Shown piece by piece: positions 1-8,517 of a stretch of DNA of 64,000 nucleotides. The position numbers and the translations under genes were made by a program. Location: contig CBDDPL010000004.1 of assembly GCA_965232285.1 (NCBI GenBank), forward strand, positions 1,860,001 to 1,924,000, in the 5' to 3' direction. Below the pieces are notes generated by a model that had not been told where the DNA came from, searched no databases, and was given only the letters and a program-made list of their open reading frames with translations. Origin of the DNA: Denitrobaculum sp965232285 (GTDB lineage Bacteria; Pseudomonadota; Alphaproteobacteria; Kiloniellales; Kiloniellaceae). Positions within the stretch are counted from its first letter, which is position 1. Every line of letters begins with the position of its first letter.

Positions 1-767
1 GGGTTGGCGCCGCTCGAGCCGGCGATCCGCACCGTCGAGGTGGAAGCGTTCTGCTCATGATCGGCGTGCAGGATGAAGATGCGGTCCATGGCCCGCGCCA
101 GGACCGGGCTCACCACGTAGTCTTCCGCCGGGACCGAGAAGGTCATCTGCAGGAAGTTTTCGGCGTAGTTCAGATCGTTGCGCGGATAGACGAAGGGCTG
201 ACCCACGGAGTACTTGTAGGCGTTGGCCGCGATGGTCGGCATTTTGGCGATCAGGCGATGGGACGCGACCATACGCTGATGCGGATCGCTGATATCGGTC
301 GAATCGTGATAGAAGGCCGACATGGCGCCGACGACGCCGACCATGATCGCCATCGGGTGTGAATCCCGGCGGAAACCACGGAAGAAGTTCATCATCTGCT
401 CATGCAGCATGGTGTGATAGGTGATTGAAGTCTCGAAGCTTTTCTTTTCCGAGACATTCGGCAGCTCACCGTGGAGCAGAAGGTAGCAGACCTCCATGAA
501 GTCGCTTTTTTCGGCCAGCTCCTCGATGGAATAGCCGCGGTGCATGAGGATGCCCTCTTCACCGTCGATGTAGGTGATCTTTGACTCGCAACTGCCCGTC
601 GAGGTGAAGCCGGGATCGTAGGTGAAGCAATCCGTTTGCGCGTAAAGCTTTCTGACGTCGATGACGGATGGCCCCGTCGTCCCGCCCAGCACCGGCAGCT
701 CCCAGGATTCGTTGCTGCTGTTGTCGGTCAGGGTGAAGCTCTTGCTGTTGGTGTTGGATTCTGTCAT
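1..767 (-). CDS. gltA: Citrate synthase, type II (C-terminal part outside window)
   Basis: Condenses oxaloacetate and acetyl-CoA to citrate, the entry step of the TCA cycle, in the cytoplasm. The visible 255 residues hold the N-terminal beta-rich region typical of hexameric type II enzymes (CESKITYIDGEEGILMHRGY around residues 59-78) and the LHADHEQNASTSTVR block near residues 233-247 that helps bind oxaloacetate. The catalytic His of the GPAHGG motif lies just past the window edge, so the gene is cut by the boundary and not broken. The start at 767 is supported by an AAGGGA Shine-Dalgarno about 8 bases upstream. It lies downstream of gltX on the same strand, as in many alphaproteobacteria, with a separate 112-bp upstream gap likely to hold its own promoter. 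Confidence 0.95.
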   Translation of the reverse strand, partial: MTESNTNSKSFTLTDNSSNESWELPVLGGTTGPSVIDVRKLYAQTDCFTYDPGFTSTGSCESKITYIDGEEGILMHRGYSIEELAEKSDFMEVCYLLLHGELPNVSEKKSFETSITYHTMLHEQMMNFFRGFRRDSHPMAIMVGVVGAMSAFYHDSTDISDPHQRMVASHRLIAKMPTIAANAYKYSVGQPFVYPRNDLNYAENFLQMTFSVPAEDYVVSPVLARAMDRIFILHADHEQNASTSTVRIAGSSGAN

Positions 768-859
768 CGCACCGTCCCTTCTGCGTCGCATTCGTCTGAA
801 TTTGACGCGGAGCATAGTTTCTGAAAGCTTATCAATCAATTACCGTGGTGTTGCATCGC

Positions 860-887
860 AAAAAATTATAGTTAACCCGCTATAATT
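860..887 (-). terminator. AT-rich hairpin at the gltX stop codon
   Basis: Perfect 8-bp inverted repeat AATTATAG / CTATAATT (864-871 and 880-887) with an 8-base loop. Read on the minus strand it is followed by six T residues, the layout of an intrinsic terminator, but the stem is almost pure A/T and it overlaps the gltX TAG stop (880-882). It could also serve as a palindromic operator for gltA, which starts about 100 bases further down. Confidence 0.5.
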
Positions 888-2292
888 GCTCGGAAATTCT
901 TGCGGTGCATTCGGCTTTTCCGAGGATCGACATGACCTCGAAGATGCCGGGAGAGACATTGGAACCGGTGATGGCGGCGCGAAGTGGTTGTGCGACGTTA
1001 CCGAGTTTTTCCCCGCTCGATTCGGCAAAGTCGCGAACCGCCTGCTCGATACTGCTCTCTTCCCAGTTTTCCAGGCTTTCGAGCTGCGGCAGGACCGCCG
1101 CCAGGCGTGCTTTGGCTTCATCTGAGAGGATTTTCGCCGCCTTCGCATTCAGGGTGAGGGGGCGCTGATTGGTATAAACACGCGCTGAATCAATCAGTTC
1201 GACGAGGTTCTTTGCGCGAACTTTCAGTCCGTCGATGCCGCGCGTCAGGCGCTCGGCCGCGGCCGTGTCCACGTCGGCTCCGTCGGCTACCGCGATCCCT
1301 GCGCAGATCAATTGCGTCAGGCGTGCGCCGTCCGCCTCGCGCAGATAGTGGCCGTTCAGGTTCTCGAGTTTCGCAAAGTCGAATCGGGAAGCTGACTTGC
1401 CGACCCCGTCCAGATCGAACCATTCGATGGCCTGGGCGATCGAGATGATTTCGTCGTCGCCGTGCCCCCAACCCAGCCGCAGCAGATAGTTGCAGAGCGC
1501 TTCCGGGAGATAGCCCATGTCGCGATAGGCTTCCACGCCCAGCGCGCCATGGCGCTTGGAGAGCTTTGCGCCGTCCGGGCCGTGGATCAGCGGGATATGG
1601 GCGAAGGCGGGGACATCCCAGCCGAAGGCCTTGTAGAGCTGATACTGCCGGAAGGCGTTGGTGAGATGGTCATCGCCCCGAATCACATGGGTCACGCCCA
1701 TGTCGTGGTCGTCGACCACGACGGACAGCATGTAGGTCGGCGTGCCGTCCCCGCGCAGCAGGACCATGTCGTCAAGCTGGTCGTTGCCGACCGTCACCTC
1801 GCCCTGGACCAGGTCCGTGATGACGGTGCTGCCCTCCTGGGGCATCTTCAGGCGCACGACCGGGTCGACACCGGCGGGGGCTTCCGAAGGATCGCGGTCG
1901 CGCCAACGGCCGTCGTAGCGGATGGGGCGCCCCTCGGCCCGCGCCGTTTTGCGCATCTCGTCCAGCTCTTCGGGGCTGCAGTAGCAGTGATAGGCTTTAC
2001 CCTGGGCCAGGAGCTCCCGGGCAAGGGCGGCATGATGCCCGGCGCCTTCGGACTGATAGACCACCTCCTCGTCGTATCCCAGGCCCAGCCAGTCGAGACC
2101 GTCCAGAATGGCGTCGATGGCTTCCTTGGTGGAACGCTTGCGGTCGGTATCCTCGATCCGGAGCCGGTAGCGGCCGCCGTGGTGCTTGGCGAACAGCCAG
2201 TTAAAGAGGGCGGTGCGGGCGCCGCCGATATGCAGGAAGCCTGTCGGAGAGGGCGCGAAGCGGGTGACGACCGGCGAAGCGGTTTCGGACAT
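880..2292 (-). CDS. gltX: Glutamyl-tRNA synthetase
   Basis: Charges tRNA-Glu with glutamate in the cytoplasm. Class I synthetase signature HIGG is at residues 21-24 and the KMSKS-type loop appears as KLSKR at 243-247; the CYCSPEEL segment near residue 103 is the usual bacterial GluRS feature. Length 470 residues is normal. The frame stays open further upstream, but the start at 2292 is preferred because GGAAAG lies about 5 bases before it; an adjacent ATG at 2295 is also possible. It lies upstream of gltA on the same strand and diverges from the kinase at 2504. Many alphaproteobacteria carry two GltX paralogues with different tRNA specificity; which one this is cannot be told from the sequence alone. 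Confidence 0.96.
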   Translation of the reverse strand: MSETASPVVTRFAPSPTGFLHIGGARTALFNWLFAKHHGGRYRLRIEDTDRKRSTKEAIDAILDGLDWLGLGYDEEVVYQSEGAGHHAALARELLAQGKAYHCYCSPEELDEMRKTARAEGRPIRYDGRWRDRDPSEAPAGVDPVVRLKMPQEGSTVITDLVQGEVTVGNDQLDDMVLLRGDGTPTYMLSVVVDDHDMGVTHVIRGDDHLTNAFRQYQLYKAFGWDVPAFAHIPLIHGPDGAKLSKRHGALGVEAYRDMGYLPEALCNYLLRLGWGHGDDEIISIAQAIEWFDLDGVGKSASRFDFAKLENLNGHYLREADGARLTQLICAGIAVADGADVDTAAAERLTRGIDGLKVRAKNLVELIDSARVYTNQRPLTLNAKAAKILSDEAKARLAAVLPQLESLENWEESSIEQAVRDFAESSGEKLGNVAQPLRAAITGSNVSPGIFEVMSILGKAECTARISEQL

Positions 2293-2503
2293 CATATCTT
2301 TCCAAAAGTAGCGGGCCAAAAGGTGCGGTACTGGCGTGTTTCTCGATTTTGGTTTTCGAGGCCTGGGGCGCTCTTTACCACATCAATTCGCGTCCGACCA
2401 TGGCAGGGAGCTTTGCTTTTTGCAGCGCAGCGCAGAGGGCTGGTGCCGCAGGAGGCGACGGGCTATAGCTGGGCGCAGGATACTCGACAGAACCTGGGGC
2501 GGA

Positions 2504-3442
2504 ATGGCGAACTTCTTTTGCTGTGGCGGGGCACATCTGGATTTCACAGCTCGTTGCAAGGCGGACTTTGTGCCGGGCGCGTCAAATCCCGTATCGGTCG
2601 CCCAGTCAACGGGTGGTGCCGCAGGTAATACAGCCTTGAATCTCAAACGCTTGGGGAATGACGTTTCGCTGCTTTCTGCAGTCGGAGACGATCCGGCCGG
2701 TGAGCGGATCCTTCAGTCATTCGAAGCAGAGGGCTTTTCATGCGAGGCTATTCTGCGTCGGGCGGGCCAGCGAACCGCCGCCTACACGGCTATCCTGGAC
2801 GGCAAGGGGGATCTGGTTGCTGGGCTGGCCGACATGGAGATCTATGAGACCCTGGCGCCCAGGGAGCTTGTGACGGTGCTGCAGCGTCTTCCCCGTCAGC
2901 CGGGGCAGGGGGATTTCCTGTTCCTGGACGCGAACCTGCCCGCGCCGGTCCTGGCTGCACTGGTGGCAATTTTTGAAGATTCCAAGGTAACCCTTTGTGC
3001 TGCGGCGGTTTCTCCTGCCAAGTCGGGCCGGCTCAAGCCTTTGCTGCCAAAATTCGATCTGCTGTTCTGCAACAAAGCGGAGCTGACAGCCTTGTGCGGA
3101 TCCGAAGGCATGGAAGAGCCGGAACTTCTTGAGGGGGCGGCAGCGCTCAGTGAGCAAAGGGGTACGAACCTGCTGGTTACGCAGGGCGCCGACGGCGTGA
3201 TGCTTTTCGACCGTGGCGAGGTGGTCACCTTTCCGGCCCCCGACGCAAAGGTCGTGGACGTTAACGGGGCGGGAGATGCCTTTGCCGCGGGCATCTTGCA
3301 TGCCCTGGGACGCGGGACGAGTATCCCCGACGCCGTCGCTTTCGGCCAGGCGGCGGCGGCCTTGACACTGGAGGTTTCCTTCTCAACGCGGGAAAGCCTG
3401 TGTCATCAAACCGTTATGGAACGGCTGTCCCTTGGAAGCTGA
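2504..3442 (+). CDS. PfkB-family carbohydrate kinase, pseudouridine-kinase-like
   Basis: A 312-residue ribokinase/PfkB-fold kinase expected to phosphorylate a sugar or nucleoside with ATP in the cytoplasm. The N-terminal STGGAAGNTALNLKRLG block (about residues 35-51) and the anion-hole/catalytic motif NGAGD (254-258, D258 as base) are both present. Overall spacing and the LLSAVGDDPAG segment resemble pseudouridine kinase PsuK, but the usual partner psuG (pseudouridine glycosidase) is not nearby, so the substrate is inferred only. The start at 2504 was chosen because the family N-terminus begins here; the frame is open for a further 56 codons upstream that do not look like kinase. It sits between gltX and comEC, where it is not part of the usual gene order. 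Confidence 0.8.
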   Translation: MANFFCCGGAHLDFTARCKADFVPGASNPVSVAQSTGGAAGNTALNLKRLGNDVSLLSAVGDDPAGERILQSFEAEGFSCEAILRRAGQRTAAYTAILDGKGDLVAGLADMEIYETLAPRELVTVLQRLPRQPGQGDFLFLDANLPAPVLAALVAIFEDSKVTLCAAAVSPAKSGRLKPLLPKFDLLFCNKAELTALCGSEGMEEPELLEGAAALSEQRGTNLLVTQGADGVMLFDRGEVVTFPAPDAKVVDVNGAGDAFAAGILHALGRGTSIPDAVAFGQAAAALTLEVSFSTRESLCHQTVMERLSLGS

Positions 3443-3516
3443 ATCCGGTTGTTTTCGCCTTTCGGTTGAGATTTCGCTAGTCTTCCTCAGACTCGTAGGA
3501 GATTGGGGGCTTTTGC

Positions 3517-5697
3517 GTGCCTGGACCGGCGGTTCATCCTGGCAGGGGGTATGAAGGGGATTGGAGGCGGTTAGGCTTTGTCGCGCCTCTTGCGGCTCTG
3601 TGCCGAGACTGTTTCCTGGCCGAGCGGGAGCGCTGGGCCCTTTGGCTGCCGGTCCTGCTGGGCACGGGCGTTGGCCTCTACTTCCTCCTGCCCGTGGAAC
3701 CGCCATCCTGGTTGCCAGCTCTGGCAGTGAGCATCACCGCCGCTGCCCTGGCTGTGACCCGGCGGCGGCCAGCCTGGGGTCTTCTGAACCTGGCGCTGTT
3801 GTTTGTGATGTTGGGCGTCGCAGTTGCCCAATGGCGCAGCCTGTCGGTGGCGGCGCCGATCCTGGAGCGGAGCCTGGGCCCGGTCGAGTTGCGTGGGCGG
3901 GTATTGGCGGTAGAACCGCGGGCCCGTGGAGAACGCCTGGTCCTGGAGCAACTGACGATTTCCCGGCTCGCGCCAGCTCAGGTGCCCGAACGTATCCGTA
4001 TCACGCTGGCTGGCGGCGCCGAAGGGCTCTATCCGGGTGACTGGGTCCGGGGCCGGGCCAAATTAAACCCACCGCCCGAGCCGGTCGCGCCGGGAGCCTA
4101 TGATTTCGCGCGAGCCGCCTACTTTGCGCGTCTCGGCGCCGTGGGTTTCGCCTTTGGCCGCTTTGAGAAACTACCTGCCGAAGATACCGAGACGCGGCCG
4201 CGTGGAGCCTGGGAAGAGTTGTCGCTGGCCTGGGAAATCTGGTGGGCGGACCTTCGTCACCGGCTTTCTGAACGGATCGCGGCGGCACTGCCTGGGCATC
4301 GGGGCGCCATCGCGGCGGCGCTCATGACCGGGGAACGGGGGCGTATCCCGGAACAGATACTCCAGGATCTCCGCGATGCCGGACTGGCGCATCTGCTTGC
4401 GATCTCCGGCCTGCACATTGGTCTGGTGGCGGCGGGCCTGTTTTTCGCTGTCCGCGGCCTCCTGGCGTTGATCCCGCCCGTGGCCCTGGAATACCCCATC
4501 AAGAAGTGGGCGGCTCTGGTGGCCCTGCCGGGCGCCTTCGCATATCTGATGCTGGTCGGCGCGACCATCCCGGCGCAGCGCGCCTTCCTGATGACGGGAC
4601 TGGTGCTCCTGGCCGTCTTGCTGGACCGCCGGGCGCTTTCCATGCGCCTGGTTGCCTGGGCGGGCATGGTCACGCTGCTGCTGGCGCCAGAGAGCCTGCT
4701 GTCCGTCAGCTTTCAGATGTCCTTCGCCGCGGTGACCGTCATGATTGCCGCCTATGAGGGGCGGCGCGGCCTCTTCCAGCAGGCGGGCAGGGATTTCTGG
4801 AGCCTGGGCAGCCTCTTGATGTATCTGGCTGCCGTCGCATTGACCTCGGCGCTCGCCACCATCGCCACTGCGCCCTTTGCAGTCTTTCATTTTAATCATC
4901 TGGCTCTCTACGGCGTCATTGCCAACGTCATTGCGGTTCCCGTCACGGCTTTCTGGATCATGCCTTCGGCGCTGCTGGCCTTTCTTTTCATGCCCTTCGG
5001 GCTCGAGGCTCTGCCGCTTTGGCTGATGGGGCAGGGGATTGAGGTGGTGGTCGTGACGGCACGAACGGTTGCCGGCTTCCCTGCGGCCGCTCTCACGGTT
5101 TCGGCCATGCCGCTCTGGGGCCTGATTGCGGCTGCCGGTGGAGGGCTCTGGCTGTCGATCTGGTTGGGTCGCTGGCGTTTCCTGGGGCTCCTGCCGATCA
5201 CCGCGAGCATTCTCTCCATCGCCCTCTGGAGATCACCGGACATTTTGCTGTCCGGGGATGCGCGCTTGGTCGGCGTTCAGCTCGAATCCGGCCGTTATTG
5301 GCGGTCCAGCAAACGCGTGAACCGCTTCGATGCCGAGATCTGGGCCCGCCGTGCCGGATTAAGTGACGAAGAGCTCGATCACAAAATGGAAGGCGACGTG
5401 GTTCCGAGATGCGACAGTCAGGGCTGCATCTTTGTAAAGGACGGCGTGAAGATCGCCTTCGCGGCGACCGCCGGTGCCGTGGCCGAAGACTGTGCGCTGG
5501 TGAACTTAATGATCAGCTCTGTACCGGTCAGGCGCGCCTGTCGCCGGCCTTTAGTCGTCATCGACCGCTTCGATCTCTGGCGTGAGGGTGCGCATGCCAT
5601 CTGGATCGACGGCGATGCCGTCAGGGTCAGGACGGTCGCGGGTGCAAGAGGTTCGCGGCCCTGGGTTATTCGCCGCGGCACCGCACGAAAGCCGTGA
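3517..5697 (+). CDS. comEC: ComEC/Rec2-family DNA uptake channel protein
   Basis: Polytopic inner-membrane protein of the family that moves single-stranded DNA across the inner membrane during natural transformation. Of its 726 residues the N-terminal DUF4131 region (about 35-230) is followed by the Competence domain, starting near ALMTGERGRIP (268) and HLLAISGLHIG (about 291), with many membrane segments to about residue 575. The C-terminal part (about 580-726) occupies the place of the metallo-beta-lactamase domain but shows no HxHxDH metal-binding motif; it has the reduced form common in alphaproteobacteria. The start is a GTG; an AGGAG lies about 14 bases before it. It converges with lexA. 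Whether this organism is transformable cannot be judged here. Confidence 0.9.
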   Translation: MPGPAVHPGRGYEGDWRRLGFVAPLAALCRDCFLAERERWALWLPVLLGTGVGLYFLLPVEPPSWLPALAVSITAAALAVTRRRPAWGLLNLALLFVMLGVAVAQWRSLSVAAPILERSLGPVELRGRVLAVEPRARGERLVLEQLTISRLAPAQVPERIRITLAGGAEGLYPGDWVRGRAKLNPPPEPVAPGAYDFARAAYFARLGAVGFAFGRFEKLPAEDTETRPRGAWEELSLAWEIWWADLRHRLSERIAAALPGHRGAIAAALMTGERGRIPEQILQDLRDAGLAHLLAISGLHIGLVAAGLFFAVRGLLALIPPVALEYPIKKWAALVALPGAFAYLMLVGATIPAQRAFLMTGLVLLAVLLDRRALSMRLVAWAGMVTLLLAPESLLSVSFQMSFAAVTVMIAAYEGRRGLFQQAGRDFWSLGSLLMYLAAVALTSALATIATAPFAVFHFNHLALYGVIANVIAVPVTAFWIMPSALLAFLFMPFGLEALPLWLMGQGIEVVVVTARTVAGFPAAALTVSAMPLWGLIAAAGGGLWLSIWLGRWRFLGLLPITASILSIALWRSPDILLSGDARLVGVQLESGRYWRSSKRVNRFDAEIWARRAGLSDEELDHKMEGDVVPRCDSQGCIFVKDGVKIAFAATAGAVAEDCALVNLMISSVPVRRACRRPLVVIDRFDLWREGAHAIWIDGDAVRVRTVAGARGSRPWVIRRGTARKP

Positions 5698-5800
5698 CCC
5701 CGGGCCCGCCTCATGGAACGGGCTCATCCTTCACCAAACCGTTGCTTTTCAACAGCTTCCCCTCGGACCAACAGTTTCCTTTTGGCTTGAACGCCGGCTA

Positions 5801-6514
5801 CTAATAGCGCCGCAGCAGGCCGACCAGACGCCCCTGGATCTTGATCCGCTCCGGCGGGAAGATGCGGATTTCGTAGTTCTTATTCGCCGGCTCCAGCGCC
5901 ACGGCACCGGATTTGCGGCGCAACCGCTTCAGGGTGGCTTCTTCGTTGTCGACGAGGGCCACGACGATCGTGCCATTCTCCGCGGCATCCGTCCGCTCAA
6001 TGATCACGGTGTCGCCGTCCAGGATGCCCGCTTCGACCATGGAGTCACCGTCAACCTCGAGCGCGTAGTGCTCACCCTGACCCAGGATTGCCGACGGTAC
6101 CTCCACGTAACTCGAGTAGTCACGCAAAGCCTCAATCGGCGTGCCGGCCGCGATCCGCCCGTAGAGCGGCAATTGCAGCGATTTCTCATCGTCGGTCTCA
6201 GTGCTGGCACCGGCGCGTTCGGCAGGTGCGACGCCGGAAAAACGTCCCTCAATCACGCTGGGTGTGAAACCGCCACTGCTCGGCGCCTGCTTTTCGATGT
6301 CCTCCGGCAGACGCAGAATTTCGATAGCCCGGGCCCGATGTGCCAGGCGTCGTATGAAGCCCCGTTCTTCGAGCGCCGTGATCAGGCGGTGAATGCCGGA
6401 CTTGGACTTGAGATCCAAGGCTTCTTTCATTTCATCGAAAGATGGCGAAACCCCGTGCTGCGCGAGATGTTCATGAACGAATACCAGGAGCTGGTGCTGC
6501 TTCTTTGTCAGCAT
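5801..6514 (-). CDS. lexA: LexA repressor, SOS regulator
   Basis: Transcriptional repressor of DNA-damage genes that cleaves itself when RecA is activated. The 237-residue protein has an N-terminal winged helix (about 1-65, LTKKQHQLLVFVHEHL start) and a C-terminal S24 peptidase domain with cleavage bond Ala123-Gly124, nucleophile Ser158 (GDSM) and general base Lys196. The start at 6514 follows GGAGG with an 8-base spacing; the frame upstream of it is not LexA-like. An alphaproteobacterial SOS box lies about 180 bases upstream, so it is probably autoregulated. It is downstream of moeA on the same strand but separated by 297 bases, and converges with comEC. Confidence 0.96.
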   Translation of the reverse strand: MLTKKQHQLLVFVHEHLAQHGVSPSFDEMKEALDLKSKSGIHRLITALEERGFIRRLAHRARAIEILRLPEDIEKQAPSSGGFTPSVIEGRFSGVAPAERAGASTETDDEKSLQLPLYGRIAAGTPIEALRDYSSYVEVPSAILGQGEHYALEVDGDSMVEAGILDGDTVIIERTDAAENGTIVVALVDNEEATLKRLRRKSGAVALEPANKNYEIRIFPPERIKIQGRLVGLLRRY

Positions 6515-6691
6515 GCGGATCGCCTCCAGACAGGGATCTTTGCAGCCTTTTGCGCTTAACCTGCTGCGCCTTATGCTGCCTCTCAACCAGCATGCTGCTG
6601 ATTTCGAGCGCCGGGCACACCTACGTCAGGAAAACGTGAAACGCTATAGAAGACCCACAAGATGTAGAACAAAACAAAAACGTCACCACAT

Positions 6692-6706
6692 GTTCTAGTT
6701 TAGTTC
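6692..6706 (-). promoter_or_regulatory. SOS box (LexA operator) upstream of lexA
   Basis: The sequence GTTCTAGTTTAGTTC is an exact GTTC-N7-GTTC direct repeat, the operator format recognised by LexA in most alphaproteobacteria (unlike the CTG-N10-CAG palindrome of gammaproteobacteria). It is in the gap between moeA and lexA, in A/T-rich sequence, and only lexA reads away from this gap, so it most likely mediates LexA autorepression. Confidence 0.85.
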
Positions 6707-6811
6707 TTATTTGGGGTCAAGCCTTCTGTGGATAAAACCCGCAACGCGCGCAAAGTTCGCGATCTGTACCGATGGATTGCGATTGGTTCGCAGGCTAAGC
6801 AGCGGAAATCG

Positions 6812-8026
6812 TTAGATTCCTGCGAATCGCGCCGACAGAGGCAAAATATCGACCGGATCACCCTTGCCCCGCGCCTCGTCGAAAGGTTTGCGAACGATGA
6901 GGCAGTCAGCGCGCGCCAGAGTCGCCAGCATCGAGCTGTCCTGGCGTCCGAACGGCGTGGCGACTCGCCGGCCCGAGTCGTCCAGGGTCAGGCGGGCACG
7001 CAGATAGTCCTGCCGGCGGTCATTCGGGGAGAGGTCGCTGCCGAGACTGGCGGTTTCAAGCGCCAGACTGTCTTCATCGATGCCCAACAGGCGGTCGAGC
7101 GCGGTGCGTACGAAGAGGACGGCGCAGACCAGGCTTGAGACTGGATTGCCGGGCAGGCCGAGCATGGGCGTGCCGGCGATCTGGCCGAAGATCAGCGGTT
7201 TGCCCGGCCGCATGGCGATTTTCCAGAAATCGACCTCCAGGCCGCTGTCGCCCAGCCCGGAGCGCACGAGGTCGTGGTCACCGACCGAGGCGCCACCCGA
7301 GGTGACCAGCAGGTCGGCGCCCTTTGCGCCCTCAGCCATGGTGGCCAGCACATCGCGCTTGTCGGGTGCAATACCCAGGTGGATCGGCTGTCCGCCGCAA
7401 GCGGTCACGAAGGCGGAGAGGGACAGGCCGTTGGAACTGACGATCTGATTGGCAGTCATCGGCTCGCCGGGCATGACCACTTCATCGCCGGTCGCCAGGA
7501 TGGCCACCCGCGGCCGGCGGCGCACGTCGAGCCAGGGCAGGTTCATCGCGGCAGCGAAGCCAACATCGCGCGCCGTCAGCCGCTGGCCGGCCTGCAGGCC
7601 GACATCGCCCGCCTGGAAGTCCAGGCCGGCGGGGCGCACGTAATTCCCAGGCGCCGCGGCTTCCTTGACGGTGACCTGATCTCCGGAAGCCTCTGTATCT
7701 TCCTGAATAACAATGGAATTGGATCCGCGGGGCAGGGGCGCGCCGGTGAAGATTCGCGCGGCCTGTCCAGGCTGAAGCTCGCCCTCGAACGAAGTTCCGG
7801 CGGCAATGCGGGCCACGACTTCCAGCGTAACGGGAACGCTTGCAACGTCCTCGGCGCGTACGGCGTAGCCATCCATGGCCGAGACGTCGTGCGGCGGCTG
7901 GGTCACCCGGGAAATCGCGTCGGCTGCCAGCACGCGCCCGAGCGCCTCGGCGACGCTCACCGTTTCGGCGGGCAGGGGTTTGAATGCCGAGCGAACCCGT
8001 GACAGAGCCTCTTCGACCGACAGCAT
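6812..8026 (-). CDS. moeA: Molybdopterin molybdenumtransferase MoeA
   Basis: Inserts molybdate into adenylylated molybdopterin, releasing active molybdenum cofactor. The 404-residue protein shows the MoeA N-terminal domain with SAMDGYAV near residue 49-56, the MoCF-binding domain with ILATGDEV (about 175) and TSGGASVGDHD (about 242), and the conserved MLGLPGNPVS near 287; a domain IV follows. Its start codon overlaps the moaC stop (TAATG), so the two are almost certainly co-transcribed and translationally coupled. Together with trpC-D-G upstream this is the typical alphaproteobacterial trp-moa-moe order. Confidence 0.95.
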   Translation of the reverse strand: MLSVEEALSRVRSAFKPLPAETVSVAEALGRVLAADAISRVTQPPHDVSAMDGYAVRAEDVASVPVTLEVVARIAAGTSFEGELQPGQAARIFTGAPLPRGSNSIVIQEDTEASGDQVTVKEAAAPGNYVRPAGLDFQAGDVGLQAGQRLTARDVGFAAAMNLPWLDVRRRPRVAILATGDEVVMPGEPMTANQIVSSNGLSLSAFVTACGGQPIHLGIAPDKRDVLATMAEGAKGADLLVTSGGASVGDHDLVRSGLGDSGLEVDFWKIAMRPGKPLIFGQIAGTPMLGLPGNPVSSLVCAVLFVRTALDRLLGIDEDSLALETASLGSDLSPNDRRQDYLRARLTLDDSGRRVATPFGRQDSSMLATLARADCLIVRKPFDEARGKGDPVDILPLSARFAGI

Positions 8027-8502
8027 TACATTCCCTCGTAAACGCCTGACTTACCACCGGATTTATGGAGCAGGCGGACCTCCGTAATGCGCATGCCACG
8101 GTCGACGGCCTTGCACATGTCGTAGACCGTCAGACAGGCCACGGAGACGGCGGTCAGGGCCTCCATCTCGACGCCGGTCTGGCCGGAAACCTTGCAGCGC
8201 GCCGTGACGTCGACTGCCGAGCGTGCGGCATCCAGGCTGAGTTCCAGCTTCACCGAGGTCAGCATCAGGGGGTGGCAGAGTGGGATCAGGTCGGCCGTAC
8301 GCTTGGCGCCCATGATGCCCGCCAGTTGGGCGACCGTCAGGACGTCACCTTTCTTGACGCTGCCCTCCGCAATCAGCTCCAGAGTCTCGGGCTGCATGAC
8401 CACCGAGCCCTTGGCGATGGCGAGCCTTTCCGTCGCGTCCTTGTCCGAGACATCGACCATGACGGCATTTCCGTCCGCATCGAAATGCGTGAGTTCGGGC
8501 AC
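8026..8502 (-). CDS. moaC: Cyclic pyranopterin monophosphate synthase MoaC
   Basis: Second step of molybdenum cofactor synthesis: converts 3',8-cyclo-7,8-dihydroguanosine triphosphate made by MoaA into cyclic pyranopterin monophosphate. At 158 residues it is full length. Family motifs include LIPLCHPLMLT (about 73-83), GVEMEALTAVSVACLTVYD (about 110-128) and the active-site KAVDRGM and GGKSG segments. It is 15 bases downstream of trpC and overlaps moeA by its stop codon. MoaA is not in the window. Confidence 0.96.
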   Translation of the reverse strand: MPELTHFDADGNAVMVDVSDKDATERLAIAKGSVVMQPETLELIAEGSVKKGDVLTVAQLAGIMGAKRTADLIPLCHPLMLTSVKLELSLDAARSAVDVTARCKVSGQTGVEMEALTAVSVACLTVYDMCKAVDRGMRITEVRLLHKSGGKSGVYEGM

Positions 8503-8517
8503 TAGTTCCTCCGGAAT

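Noticed and set aside
6728..7138. Possible gene divergent from lexA
   Set aside because: It lies mostly inside moeA on the opposite strand and has no homologous motif.
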